From Strigamia acuminata (Eukaryota; Arthropoda; Chilopoda; Geophilomorpha; Linotaeniidae), in the NCBI GenBank assembly GCA_949358305.1, contig OX442322.1, forward strand, positions 5,270,001 to 5,334,000: a stretch of 64,000 nucleotides of DNA. Reading direction: 5' to 3'. The position numbers were made by a program, and so were the translations under genes. Numbering within the stretch: position 1 is the stretch's first letter; every line of letters starts with the position of its first letter. This document shows positions 31,901 to 41,383 of this stretch, one piece after another. Below the pieces are notes generated by a model, which saw only the letters and a list, made by a program, of their open reading frames with translations, was not told the DNA's origin and did not search any database.

Positions 31901-31902
31901 GA
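28901..31902 (+). pseudogene. Copia-D Gag-knuckle/protease/integrase remnant, no RT
   Basis: One reading frame continues from 19481 with stops at 28961, 30011, 30023 and 30992; a 12-bp duplication (ACGTGCTAAGCG) created one of the paired stops. A shift near 31435 leads to the last ORF. Order: zinc knuckle CFNCGGVGHLARNC; protease-like WLCDSQVSNHV, where the usual DSGAS/T is degenerate; pre-integrase LWQTRLGRLH; integrase-like region; integrase C-terminal part with GYSNFGKGYRIWDP; a Lys-rich linker. At the expected integrase sites YLGHGIDYSP replaces the DNGGE-type motif, and the glutamate motif is not recognisable. Very few stops relative to such loss suggests loss of function by substitution rather than rapid decay. 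Confidence 0.75.
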
Positions 31903-31960
31903 TTGTTGTGTTTGATTGGGAGTGTTTTTGTGTAAAGGTTATAATCGATCAGAGGGGGTA

Positions 31961-32462
31961 TGTTGGGTTATTCCATAACTGTTGATCGGTTATAACAGTA
32001 TATAATCGTGCGCGTTTACGTTTTAGCGCATCTGTAGCAATGCAATGGATCACAGTCCAATGCTGCGACACATTGCTCTGTGTCAGTGCGTGTTGGTTGA
32101 TGTCAATGTGCGCAGCATGCCGTTGTTGCGTTGCGGGGTATTGTTAACGACATTTGGATTGCCTACGGTGACTGTGTGTTGTCGTTGTGTGCATCGGAGG
32201 AAATTTCCATGCTGGCCTGAATACGGTTTCTTAGTTATGATTTGTTCTTTTAGCATTATACAGCTTGTGTTTACAAATCCTAAGGGATTCTTTCTGCACC
32301 ATATATGATTTGTCCTATTTACTGTATGAGATTCGTTCTGTATACTTTGATGAGTGAATTCACTCTTTGGCCAAACAGTGAATAAAGTGGCAGCCATATT
32401 GGATATGGTTTTAAGCAAAGCTTAAATAAGATGTCTCCTTCTGTCCAACACTCACCCAACAC
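31961..32462 (+). repeat. Copia-D 3' LTR
   Basis: Ends TGTTGGGT and ACCCAACA form a perfect 8-bp inverted repeat. The polypurine tract CAGAGGGGGTA lies just upstream, and TATATAAT occurs near 31995. No second copy exists in the window, so no target duplication can be tested. It abuts the Polinton-like integrase. Confidence 0.75.
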
Positions 32463-33012
32463 TCACAGAAACCCAACAGTCTTTGGGTTTCAGGTTGATT
32501 GTTCTATGAACCGAAGAGTTGTAACGGGTCAACAATTGAGGTAAGACAGTAATCCAATTCCTTGAACCTTTCAAAGTAAAATGCCTGTACATGCGCTCTT
32601 TGAGTGTACGATTGAACCGTTCGACCATGCTCGCTTTCAGCGGCGAGTGTGTGGAAAAATGGTTGATGTTAAACTTTTTGGCAAGTGCCTTGAAATGGGA
32701 ATTGTAGAATTTCCCCCAATCGGATGCCATGTTGACCGGCCCTTTATTCCCCGCTTTGACAAGCACCTTTTCAAATGCGGCAGTTACGTCTTTGCCAGTC
32801 TTTGATTTTATGGGAACCGCATACGCATATTTAGAGAAAGTGTCTATAACCGTTAATAAGTATTTATAACCTGTTTTGCCTGGAAAAAGGTATCATTTCG
32901 ACTAAATCGATTTGCCATATGTCGTTGATTTCAAAAGATACGACCGGACGTCTCACGTAATGCCTGCGTGCCGGCTTATGTAATTCAGATACCAGTTGCT
33001 CTATATCGGGCA
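32452..33012 (-). pseudogene. Polinton-type integrase, frameshifted
   Basis: A retroviral-type DDE integrase. The N-terminal part (to about 32885) has the motif HKPARRHYVRRP and DIWQIDLVEM, carrying the first catalytic Asp. After a frameshift near 32885 the second part has the central Asp (ASDWGKFYN) and the catalytic Glu in ASMVERFNRTLKERM. All three acidic residues are present, but the frame is broken. The 3' end runs into the Copia-D LTR. Its family role is integration of the linear element DNA. Confidence 0.85.
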
Positions 33013-33371
33013 TTTTTTTTTTTTTTTTTTTTTTTATTCTCAGTTTAAGTTTGGTATTGAACGTTGCTTTGATTGCTTTGGCAACTAATTTTGTGCTTAA
33101 ACTGATTGTTGGATCGGTGATGATTAAAACACACGCTTCGACAAACTTTCTGTCTGCTTCGTGTCTGGCTTCTAAGTTCTCATTTATGTAAGCAATGTCG
33201 TGCAGCTTGCATGCTTCATCCAATGGGTTTATGCCTTTATCGCCTCCTGCTAAACGTTTATCCAATTTTGTGCCCGGGTCGCAATAGTTGTACCCGGAGA
33301 TATGCACTTCTACCGGTAGTTTATTGATTAGTTTATTGAAAAGTCCCTTGTCGGTTGCTGGAGATTTTTTT
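33013..33371 (-). pseudogene. Viral-type phospholipase A2 protein fragment
   Basis: On the minus strand the calcium-loop motif YNYCDPGTKL and the catalytic DEACKLHDIAY (His-Asp pair plus Tyr) are intact. These match the phospholipase A2 domain of parvovirus VP1, also known from some arthropod Polinton-like elements. In the viral setting it helps particles leave endosomes. The usual Gly before PG is Asp here. The frame opens upstream to about 33371, beyond the GTG at 33307, and overlaps the zinc-ribbon ORF in another frame. Downstream it runs into a poly-A tract (poly-T on the plus strand, 33014-33036) that fuses it artificially to the integrase. Confidence 0.8.
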
Positions 33372-33500
33372 TTTAATGAACTGATATTTTAAAGTCCCAC
33401 ATTTGGAATATTTGCTTCTTTTATAGGCTCTGTTGTTCTTAGTGACTCCCGTTTCCAACGTGCCGGTAGGAGTAGCCTTTCGGCATTTAACACAAAACAT
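33333..33500 (-). CDS. Small zinc-ribbon protein (DUF5679-like)
   Basis: 55 residues. It starts MFCVKCRKAT and has KYSKCGT around residue 30-36, like the tiny zinc ribbons found in Polintons and large DNA viruses. One of the four expected cysteines is Tyr (Y-S-K-C), so metal binding is probably lost. The tail from about residue 43 runs out of the domain through an A-rich stretch. Confidence 0.55.
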   Translation of the reverse strand: MFCVKCRKATPTGTLETGVTKNNRAYKRSKYSKCGTLKYQFIKKKISSNRQGTFQ

Positions 33501-33535
33501 GTTTGTCTTCTTTTTTTATTACGGGAATATAAAAA

Positions 33536-34200
33536 ATGAATGTCATAAATTTTGACACGGGGCGTTTGGACAAATGTGATAAGTCGATTCTGCCGAAAAA
33601 CATAAGATGCATTATGTGTGGCCCGGCCGAATGTGGGAAAACGAATCTGTTGCTAAACTTCCTGCACTGGCTACGGTTCGACCAGCTGAAACTTTATTTC
33701 AACCAAAATACGAACGGTTAAGAGAGTTGTTTGAGGATCTAGAATCGGAATTGGGTGAACAGGTAGCTCATTTCTTCCCGAGCAACGAAGATGTACCGTC
33801 TCCCGAACAACTTTTTGATAAATCCGTGAACAAGTCTATTTTTGTGTTTGACGATGTGATGACCGACAAGCAACATAATATTGAGAAATATTTTGCCCAA
33901 GGCCGACATAGTAACGTGGATTCTTTTTACTTGTGTCAGACTTATTCCCGAATCCCAAAACAGCTGATAAGAGACAATGCCAATTTAATAATCATGTTCA
34001 GACAAGACGAAAGAAACATGAAACACGTTTTTGACAACCATGTTGGAACGAACATGACGTACGTTTGTTTCAGAAACATGTGTAAGTCGTGTTGGGATGA
34101 TGATACGTTCGGCTTTCTCACGATTGACAAGACCAAGTCTATGTCGAGCGGGAGATATAAAAATAAATTTTCCCCATTTTTAAAAAATGAAAATGAATAA
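33536..34200 (+). pseudogene. Polinton-type genome packaging ATPase, frameshifted
   Basis: FtsK/HerA-superfamily ATPase of the A32 type. The first frame (33536-about 33700) holds Walker A, GPAECGKTNLL. After a frameshift near 33700 the second frame holds Walker B, SIFVFDDVM (about 33835-33864), and the sensor region with RQDERNMKHVFDNHV. In the family it pumps DNA into the capsid. Both nucleotide-binding motifs survive, so the break may be recent, but the copy is not functional as it stands. Confidence 0.85.
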
Positions 34201-34235
34201 ACAGCAGCGTGGAAATTACGAGAAATTAAAGCGGT

Positions 34236-34460
34236 TCATTCACTTCTTCGACATGTATTTCTTCGAAAATTTCGAAAAGTTAGTCATTTCTTCGACACTC
34301 AGTACTTCGAAACCGAATTCTTAACTCCGTTTACTAAGGGGCTGCTTATTCGACAATCGTTTCTTCAACACGGTTACTTCTTCGACAACCGCTTCTTCAA
34401 CACGGTTCCTTCTTCGACAATCACTTCTTCGACATGGTCACTTCTTCGACAATAGTTCCG
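34236..34460. repeat. Array of TTCTTCGACA motifs
   Basis: CACTTCTTCGACA and close variants (CTTCTTCAACA, TTCTTCGACAA) recur more than ten times with irregular 10-25-nt spacing, directly after the ATPase gene. Confidence 0.75.
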
Positions 34461-34551
34461 ATTGTTGTAGTTTATTTTTATTTTGATTTGGGTGCTTGAG
34501 CTGGTCGGCTGGTCCCTAGCCTCCACTGCAGACTGGATGAAATTTTCCAGG

Positions 34552-34557
34552 TGAGTT
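34552..34557 (+). other. Splice-donor-like site
   Basis: TTTTCCAG|GTGAGT is a strong donor consensus after an otherwise unremarkable stretch. No matching acceptor or exon could be assigned. Confidence 0.25.
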
Positions 34558-34651
34558 ATGTATTTGTGAACCGAATCATGAGTATCGTACCTGAAGCCTT
34601 AACCGTTCTAATGTCTCATGTTTTTGAAAAATTTTTTTGAAATTTTGGGGG

Positions 34652-34761
34652 TCACTTCTCAGACAATCACTTCTCGACAGGGTCATTTCTCAGACAAAAC
34701 CAAGTCGAAGAAACAATCAATTCGAGAAGTGGTGTCGAACAAATGATTGTCTGAGAAGTGA
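34652..34761. repeat. Perfect 18-bp inverted repeat
   Basis: TCACTTCTCAGACAATCA (34652-34669) is repeated inverted at 34744-34761. The 74 nt between contain further CTTCTC and CGACA motifs related to the array at 34236-34460. Confidence 0.85.
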
Positions 34762-34800
34762 AATTCGAACAACTGAACTCTCCTCAAATTAAAACAGAGC

Positions 34801-35220
34801 TTGAAAAAAAAGTTTCTGCAAGATAAGTTAAACAGAGGATCCGAAGATGAAGCGCTCGGTGCATTCTTCAAACCGGTAACTGCCGCATTGCATAGCCTGT
34901 CGCAGCAGCAGCAGCAAGTATCTCCACCCCTTGCTCTTCAACCTACTACTTTCAAATCTTCACCTTCCACTCTCATTAAAAGAGAGTCGTCATCTTTCAC
35001 ACCCATTACAAGTAAGTCCAATAATTTAAAGTATGAAATGGATCTAGAATCACCGCTCTTACCTTGGGAAAGTTCATCCTTAAAAAGGCAGTTCAGACGC
35101 CAAAGCTTGCCCTCGAGTAAAATTGAAACTCCTCGACTTAAGTTTGATCGGGATGATGGGAACGAAGAGGAAAATGTTTCATTTCAAAGAGAGGGAGAGA
35201 CGAGCCTCGTAGAAGATGAT
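34801..35220 (+). pseudogene. Fragment of a conserved Polinton protein
   Basis: The frame opens with KKKFLQDKLNRGSEDEALG and FFKPVTAAL, a basic helix plus FKP motif that I associate with an uncharacterised Polinton protein. A Q-rich and then Ser/acidic tail follows. There is no ATG at the start, and the frame runs out where the Gypsy pol fragment begins (about 35220). Function unknown. Confidence 0.4.
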
Positions 35221-35222
35221 GA

Positions 35223-36891
35223 TGATTTTGAAATATGCCGATGCTTTAAGTAGGATCCAGAAAGAATTAAGTGAAGAAGAAATCGAAAAGTTACCTTCAC
35301 TATTCTTAGAAAATTTGGACCTCCCTGTTGAACAGAGAAAGGATCCCAAACTTCTGGACCTAATAACAGCGCTAGAAAACCAAGAGCAACTTCCAAGAAA
35401 AAGAAGACGACCTCTAAAGCAGTTCGTTCTCCAAAACAACATGTTGTTCAGGAAGAAAAAACTAAATAGTTCCCTGAACATGGAAGATTTATTACTAGTA
35501 GTTCCAAAACAACTTCAAAAAGATGTATTGTATGAAATGCACGATGGATTACTAGGTGCTCATTTGGAATTAGCAAAAACGTGGAAACGAATAAGAACAC
35601 GATTCTTCTGGACAAGAATTTACAAAGATGTGAGGAATTACGTCTTGTCCTGCCAACACTGCGCAAAAGCAAAAACAATGACAACGCCAGCAAAAGGACT
35701 AATGCAGCCCTGGTCAACAGTCTCAAAGCCCTTTGAGCGAATTGGAATAGACACACTTGGACCATTTCCATTGTCACGACTTGGAAACAAACATGTCTTT
35801 GTAGTAACTGATTATTTTTCTAGAAATGCAATAGCCAGACCTGCAGCAGCGGCTACAGCTTTAGAAGCAGTGAAAACATTGCTTTATGAAGTTATTCTGA
35901 AAGAAGGCAGTCCAAGGAAAATCCTAAGCGACCGTGGAACGGAATATAGGAATAAAATGGTTGAGGAAATCTCAAATCTGTTTAAAAGTTTGCATAAAAC
36001 AACAACAGGATATCATCCAAGAACAAACGGATTGACTGAGAGATTTAACGCGACATTCGCAAAAATGTTGCAAAGTTACGTGAATGAAGAGCACACCGAT
36101 TGAGACGAGTTTCTACCATTTCTCCTATTCTCATATAACACGGCCGTTCATGAAACAACAGGATATACACCACACTACTTACTACGTGGATATGATGTGG
36201 ATTTGACAGTAGATGTAAACCTTGATTTGCCACAGAAAGAATTTACATTAAGAACAGCAAAATTCATTCGAGCAGCCAGGAAGATTGCAAATGAGAGACT
36301 TGAAAAACAGTCTGCAAAAAGCAAGAAAAGGTTTGATGAAGACAGAGTCAACAAAGAATTTGAACCAGGTAAATTGGTTTATTTGAAAACCATCAATAGA
36401 AAAGTTGGCTTGTCAGAGAAACTTTTACCGCAATTTTCCGGCCCTTATGAAATTGTGCAAAGAACTGCACCAAATGACTATGAAATAATCAATTCTACAA
36501 GAAAGAAAAGTGACATAGTGAATGTAGAACGATTGAACCATACAAAGAACGAGTAGAACCAGAAATAGATAAAATTTTGAAACAATTGCCAGAAAAGAAA
36601 GTGAAATTTGCTGATAAAGTTCAGAAAATCAGTAAAAAAAGTGAAATTGTAGTTGAAACCACAGAAAAACTATTGAAAACAACGAAAATCAAGCCAAAGG
36701 AATATTATATAGACGATACGAATCAAATCTCATTGAAATCGCTATTTCAATCACAGCCCACGAACGAAAATGATAAAAACCAACTTAAAAATCCGCCACA
36801 AGATGGCGCAAACACAAAAAACGATGATTTCCGGTCGCGCAGACTCAGACCGGGTAAACAAAAGGACTATCGCGCAGACTCAGACCGTTGA
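35223..36891 (+). pseudogene. pol: Gypsy-D: 5'-truncated Ty3/Gypsy pol (integrase end)
   Basis: Starts within the RNase H-integrase linker (YADALSRIQ). It contains an HHCC zinc domain (HDGLLGAHL ... CQHCAKAK) and an integrase core with Asp in IGIDTLGPF, Asp in LSDRGTEY and Glu in GLTERFNA. A TGA at 36101-36103 interrupts the frame (Trp expected), and a frameshift near 36540 shifts the C-terminal tail into the frame ending at 36891. No RT, gag or LTR partner is seen. A direct repeat TCGCGCAGACTCAGACCG occurs at 36835 and 36869. Confidence 0.85.
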
Positions 36892-37821
36892 AACGAAAAG
36901 ATTATCGTCATTGCTACTAAAGTTCTTTGCAACGGTGAACGCAGATTAATAGCGTGACCCGAAACAAAGTCTTATTTTGACTATTTTTGATAATTTGTGT
37001 GTTGAATTGTGTTTCAAAAGGTTTGTGTGCATGTTGTGAATGTTTTTAAGTAATTCTAGAAATGAATTGTGATGTTTTTGACGTTTTTGTGAACGAATTT
37101 AGCGAAATAAAATTTATCGCCATTTTTTTTCCTCACTTGTGTTCAATTTCAATTAGGTGAAAATATTTTAGATTGCATTTTGAATAATTGAAGGTTAAAT
37201 TTGATAAAATATTGTCATGAAATAAAATAATTTTAAGATACAAAAGGAATTGAAATAAATGATAGTGCGAATGGCCGGGGACGCGAAAGGACCCATTGCG
37301 ACCTTCGCCATCTGCATTGAATTTAATTAGGTTTATTAAATAGGATAAAAATTTGGAATAATCGAAAATTGAAATTGATAATACAGTAACTTAGGAATAA
37401 AATTAACAGTAATGACACGCGTGTTCGAAAGGTGCGATGAGAATAGATAATTGCGAATTTTGTTGAAAATGAATAAATTTGAATTGATTTTGATAAACTG
37501 TAAATATTTTGTGATGAAATTTTGATTGAATTTTGATAAGCGTAATTTATTGCAAATAATTAAATTAGGAAGAGTTGATGTTAGAGAATATTATGAATTT
37601 TAAAGAAAACTTAGAAAACAAGAAAAATTTGAAATTATTTTTTTTTGCTGATTGTTAGGTGTTTTAGATTTATTATGAAAAGATTAGTTTATAATGGGAA
37701 TAATTTTGTGTGTCATGCATGATTTGGTTTATAATTGTTTAATTTTGATTTATTTAATTTTATTTTTTTTCGCAAATAGGTGAAAGGCTTGTTGCGAGTT
37801 TGTGTTAGTGTGAGGTTGCTA
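36892..37821 (+). other. Non-coding stretch with polyA signal and a splice-acceptor-like site
   Basis: No ORF. AATAAAATT at about 37106 may be a polyadenylation signal of Gypsy-D. A T-rich tract followed by CGCAAATAG ends at 37779, a good splice acceptor 43 nt before the ATG of the protease gene. Confidence 0.45.
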
Positions 37822-39272
37822 ATGGATAAAATGGCAAACAAATTTGATAGAATGGACATTCATTCCACCTCGGATGAGGATTCTGATGAATTTGAGGTCC
37901 CTGATTATGTTCCACCTGACCCAAGTGAATTAATTCCAGAAAATTCGGAGATAGATCCCATGGCGATGTGGAACTGGTATAATAGGGAGATAGATTTGGA
38001 TAATCCAACAGCAGGATCGAGTAAACCAATTAAGCTCGATGATGTGGTCCAATTCAAGCGACCTATTACCGATAGACGAAAACAGGGACCGAAGGTGCTG
38101 GATCCCAACGATCCAAAGCTAGTCAAAAAGCTCAATCGTCAGGCAAGACGGAAACGAAGCCATGCGGTGACCTGCCAAGCAGAAGGAGTAGAGAAAAGAA
38201 AGTTAACACCAAAGGGACTTGTGATAATAAGGAAACAATCGGAGCGAGCGGTTCGGCGAAACTACAGACGCTTGCTGGATCTCAATGTTGAGCGGATGAA
38301 CCTGACAGCGGCAGTGATCCCACTGAAACCAAAGGGGGCTGAGGGCAGACCGATTTACGAAGCCTATAAGCAAGAGGCCCAGTACTTGCTTTTGGAGGAG
38401 GCCAAGCTAAAGAACAAAGTGGCCAGAGCGAAGGAACTGGGTAAGCGGACCGTGCTCTATGATCCGACGATAAACCTGCCAGAGCCGCCGAAGGATTATC
38501 AAGTCAGAATATCCGCTGATAAAAAAAAGAAGTTTTGCGAAAATGGCCACATTATTTCCAACAACACCCGGATAAGCCGTTGTATGTATCGACAGCACGA
38601 CCATATGTTGCTGTCGGGCCTAGAGAGATGGTTGCGCTGGGGGCCTTAATTCCAGGGACTGTGTCATGAGCACATGATACAGTCGTTGACTTTTATTTAG
38701 CAATGCTTCAGGAACAACATCCGAACGTTTACTGCTTCCCAGTAGCAACGGTGGCTAAATTGATGTCCGCCGAAGATAAGGCCAATACATGGAGATGGCT
38801 TAAGGATCAGGTCGACCAGCCAACTGGCCAACAGAAAATCTGGTTTTTTCCCATTTCTGCAAAGCAGCACTGGCTGATTTATGTTTTAGATATGCAGTGC
38901 TCACCACCGTGTGTGGGGTTCTACGATTTCAGTGGAAAACCCCAACTGGACCATATTACCTGGTGGAATAATATCAAACTTAATTTACAGGGTTCGGGAT
39001 ACGTAATTCCAGCATACGAAACATGGGAACCACCAAAAGCTGCACAACTCGACGGTGACAGCTGTGGACCCATGGTTCTGCATTTCGCCAGACGGTACTT
39101 GGAGAATAGAGACCTGATGAAGCCGGCCGATGGGAACGAACTTCGTTTGCGAATTTCGCACGAAATACAGCACGGATGTTTTGAACCTTTTGAGGATATT
39201 TTAAGTAAATTTATTTGTATAATTTTTGTTTGGAGTTTGATTTTGTTTTATAATTTTGTACTAAACATGTAA
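37822..39272 (+). pseudogene. Broken gene for a Ulp1/C48-type cysteine protease with a charged N-terminal domain
   Basis: Two ORFs look separate but belong together. The first (ATG at 37822) has an acidic N-terminus (TSDEDSDEFEVPDY) and a long basic middle. The protease frame can be followed upstream of its apparent start at 38703: it crosses a TGA at 38667-38669 (Trp expected) and joins the first frame after a shift at the A-run near 38523. The protease has AKQHWLIYVLD (His), FYDFSG (Asp), and AAQLDGDSCGPMVL (Gln, Cys), the Ulp1 catalytic set. Ulp1 enzymes cleave SUMO-like modifiers. Such domains also occur as cargo in transposons, for instance Ginger and MULE types. The last about 25 residues are hydrophobic and may be intron or UTR read-through. 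Confidence 0.75.
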
Positions 39273-39990
39273 AATGTTACTAATCTTTAGTTTGAGTTTT
39301 GAATTGTGGACCCTAAAATAAAAGGGAGTGAACAAATGAATAATGTGTTTGGAGAATTTGAATTGTTATGTAACAGCCTTTATGAGTAAGAAATGAACGA
39401 ACATTCCTTAAGAATGTCCGATTAAAGTGAGAGATCTGTCTGTATCCGAAATTTGAATTTTAGGGACTAAAATTAAAGCAAAAAAGAAAGTTGTCACGCG
39501 TACGGACCGTCCTGATTGACAGGCGATCCGTAGCGCTCAATTAGGCATTAGTTTCATTGAACGTTGCTAAATTTCGGCCACAGATGGCGTTGACGATTGG
39601 AAACCGTCATCGCCATGTGACTGGACCGATTAATTCGTAAATGGGGGTTATGGCAGATTTGCTATAAAACCACCCAGTTTTGGACAGAGCTCTCTTCTCT
39701 GATTTCGCACGAAACTGAGTACGGCTGACGAATTTATTCTTTTGTTTGATTTGAATTAATTGTTGAATTGAAAGGTGTTACATAGTGTTTAAATTTCATT
39801 TGAGTTGATTAAAATGTGAATGTTAATCCATCCAATTTATTGATATTGTTGGCACGATAATAAATAGACCATTTGTAATAGCTGAATCAAAATGTAACTT
39901 GATTGAAAATCGAACAAAAACCTGTTTGAACTTAGAATAAACCTGACTCTATTTAATGCAAAACACTAACTTATTCTCCTATCGCTAGGC
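39273..39990 (+). other. LTR-like promoter region
   Basis: From about 39494 (TGTCACGCGTACGG) the sequence resembles an LTR U3: short inverted motifs, AGATGGCG, a TATAAAA at 39663-39669 and a CTCTTCTCTGA start region. No second copy is in the window, so this is tentative. It precedes the truncated Copia-C fragment. Confidence 0.35.
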
Positions 39991-40000
39991 AAATTACACG

Positions 40001-40718
40001 TTGCGTAATAAACTGGTTAGAACCGAAAATACACGTAACAATATGGTCATCGCCAGACAGTCAAAAAAAGTTTGCCGGGAAATTAAGAAAAGATTACGAA
40101 AATGTTTTGAAATTAAGGAACTCGGTCAACTGAAATTCATGTTGGGAATAGTATTTGGACGTTTGAAAGATGGAAATGTGTTTCTCATGCAAGAGAAATA
40201 CATTGAAAAAATTTTGAAGCGTTTTAACATGCATGATTCTAAACCATTGACAACGCCGATAGTAACCTATTCTACAAATGACAAGAAGAAACCAAAAGAA
40301 TTCAAGGATTTAACAAATGAGCCTTACAGAGAAGTCATTGGATGTCTTTCCTACTTGGCAAACAGCACAAGACCAGACATTTCGCATGCAGTAAATGTGT
40401 TGGCGCAATATAATTGCAACCCGAAGACTAACCATTGGCAGATGGCCAAACGAATCTTGCGATACTTGTCGAGAACGAAGACACATGGACTGATCTACAA
40501 CGACAACAAGGGACTGCTAACTGCTTTTGCGTACGCGGATTGGGCAAATAACAAAGAAGACAGAAAATCCTATAGTGGAAATTTGCTCAAACTGGCTCAA
40601 ACTTGGTTATTTGGCAAAGCTGCAAACAATAAGTTGTGGCAACGACCAGCATGGAGTCCGAATACATTTCAATGTGTAGTTGTTCAAAGGACATTATTTG
40701 GATGATAAGGTTGATTGT
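40001..40718 (+). pseudogene. pol: Copia-C, left part: RT end and RNase H
   Basis: Starts inside the reverse transcriptase at the active-site block, which reads NNMVIA instead of DDMVIA (40037-40042). It continues with KELGQLKFMLGI and YLANSTRPDISHAV and the RNase H start (AYADWANN). A frameshift near 40590 moves the ISWQS.KQ and SMESEY motifs into another frame. At 40718 the coding sequence stops at the Copia-A LTR, and it resumes in phase at 60157. Truncated at the left end. Confidence 0.85.
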
Positions 40719-41189
40719 GTAGCAGAAGAGTGCGCTGCACAGTATGAAATACTGTGTGTGGAAGCGTGATTAGATGCCTAAACACGGCAAATGTGAGCGC
40801 AATGACGTGCGCGCACTTCCAACGCTTGAAAGCGGTTGGAAAATAATGTCACTGCACTCTAAAGTGCTTATATATAGCAAACACAATGTAAAATAAACTA
40901 AATGTTTAATAAAAACGAAAATGCTTACATAATTTGGTCTATTTAGATGGAGAAAATACATGAGTGCTTGCTGGCGTGCAAGCGGCCATTGTGATTGAGA
41001 AAAACATACATGCACACCATCTGGTGTTGATAATAAGTAATACAAATGTAAAAAGTATAGAGGCAGCATTATGCCCAATGTTAAATAATGAAATAAATCC
41101 TAATAAATACACTAAGCTGCATAATGCAGTAATACATTAAGAAATGCGCAAAACAAGTACGGAGGACTGTTTGGCATCGATAAACAACA
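40719..41189 (-). repeat. Copia-A 3' LTR
   Basis: 471 bp. It differs from the other LTR by a 12-bp insertion (ATAATGAAATAA region, about 41086) and a few other changes. Minus-strand TATA is near 40866-40875. Read on the minus strand it runs from TGTTGTTT to CTGCTACA. Confidence 0.93.
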
Positions 41190-41383
41190 ATTTCCCCCTT
41201 CGATGGCAAATAGCCGCAAAAATAAAGAATAAGTTAAGGGAAAAACTTTAAATGTAACTTTACATAGAGTAATAATAATGGAAATAATAATTCGGAACAT
41301 CGAGCCGGGTACTGTTAAATTAATCACTACGGAAGCCCGAAAATTCCCACTGGAACTCGATGATCCTCAAAATTCGGGTAAAA

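Larger units (their letters stand above)
18850..32462 (+). mobile_element. Copia-D: RT-less Copia relative, split by Gypsy-2
   Basis: The left end is uncertain and no 5' LTR or PBS is seen. A leader (about 18850-19480) and the first 40 codons of a Gag frame are followed by Gypsy-2. Removing Gypsy-2 and one AGGA copy rejoins the frame at codon GGA|CAG without a shift. The frame then runs through a zinc knuckle, protease, pre-integrase, integrase-like region and a charged tail, followed by a polypurine tract (31948-31960) and a 502-bp 3' LTR. No reverse transcriptase or RNase H is present. Confidence 0.75.
32463..35220. mobile_element. Polinton/adintovirus-like fragment
   Basis: A cluster of decayed genes typical of Polintons (Mavericks) and adintoviruses: integrase, phospholipase A2-like protein and zinc ribbon on the minus strand, then packaging ATPase and another fragment on the plus strand. 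The fragment is bounded by the Copia-D LTR on the left and a Gypsy pol fragment on the right. No DNA polymerase B, capsid protein or terminal inverted repeat is visible. Confidence 0.8.

Noticed and set aside
32864-33307. A natural PLA2-integrase fusion protein
   Set aside because: The join runs through a homopolymer of more than 20 bases that encodes lysines, and the integrase begins at its own methionine. An artificial read-through is more likely.
38650-38702. Short intron ending TTTTATTTAG between the two ORFs of the Ulp1 locus
   Set aside because: The stretch translates in the protease frame into residues that fit the Ulp1 N-terminal region, with one stop. A frameshift plus nonsense mutation explains it better than an intron.
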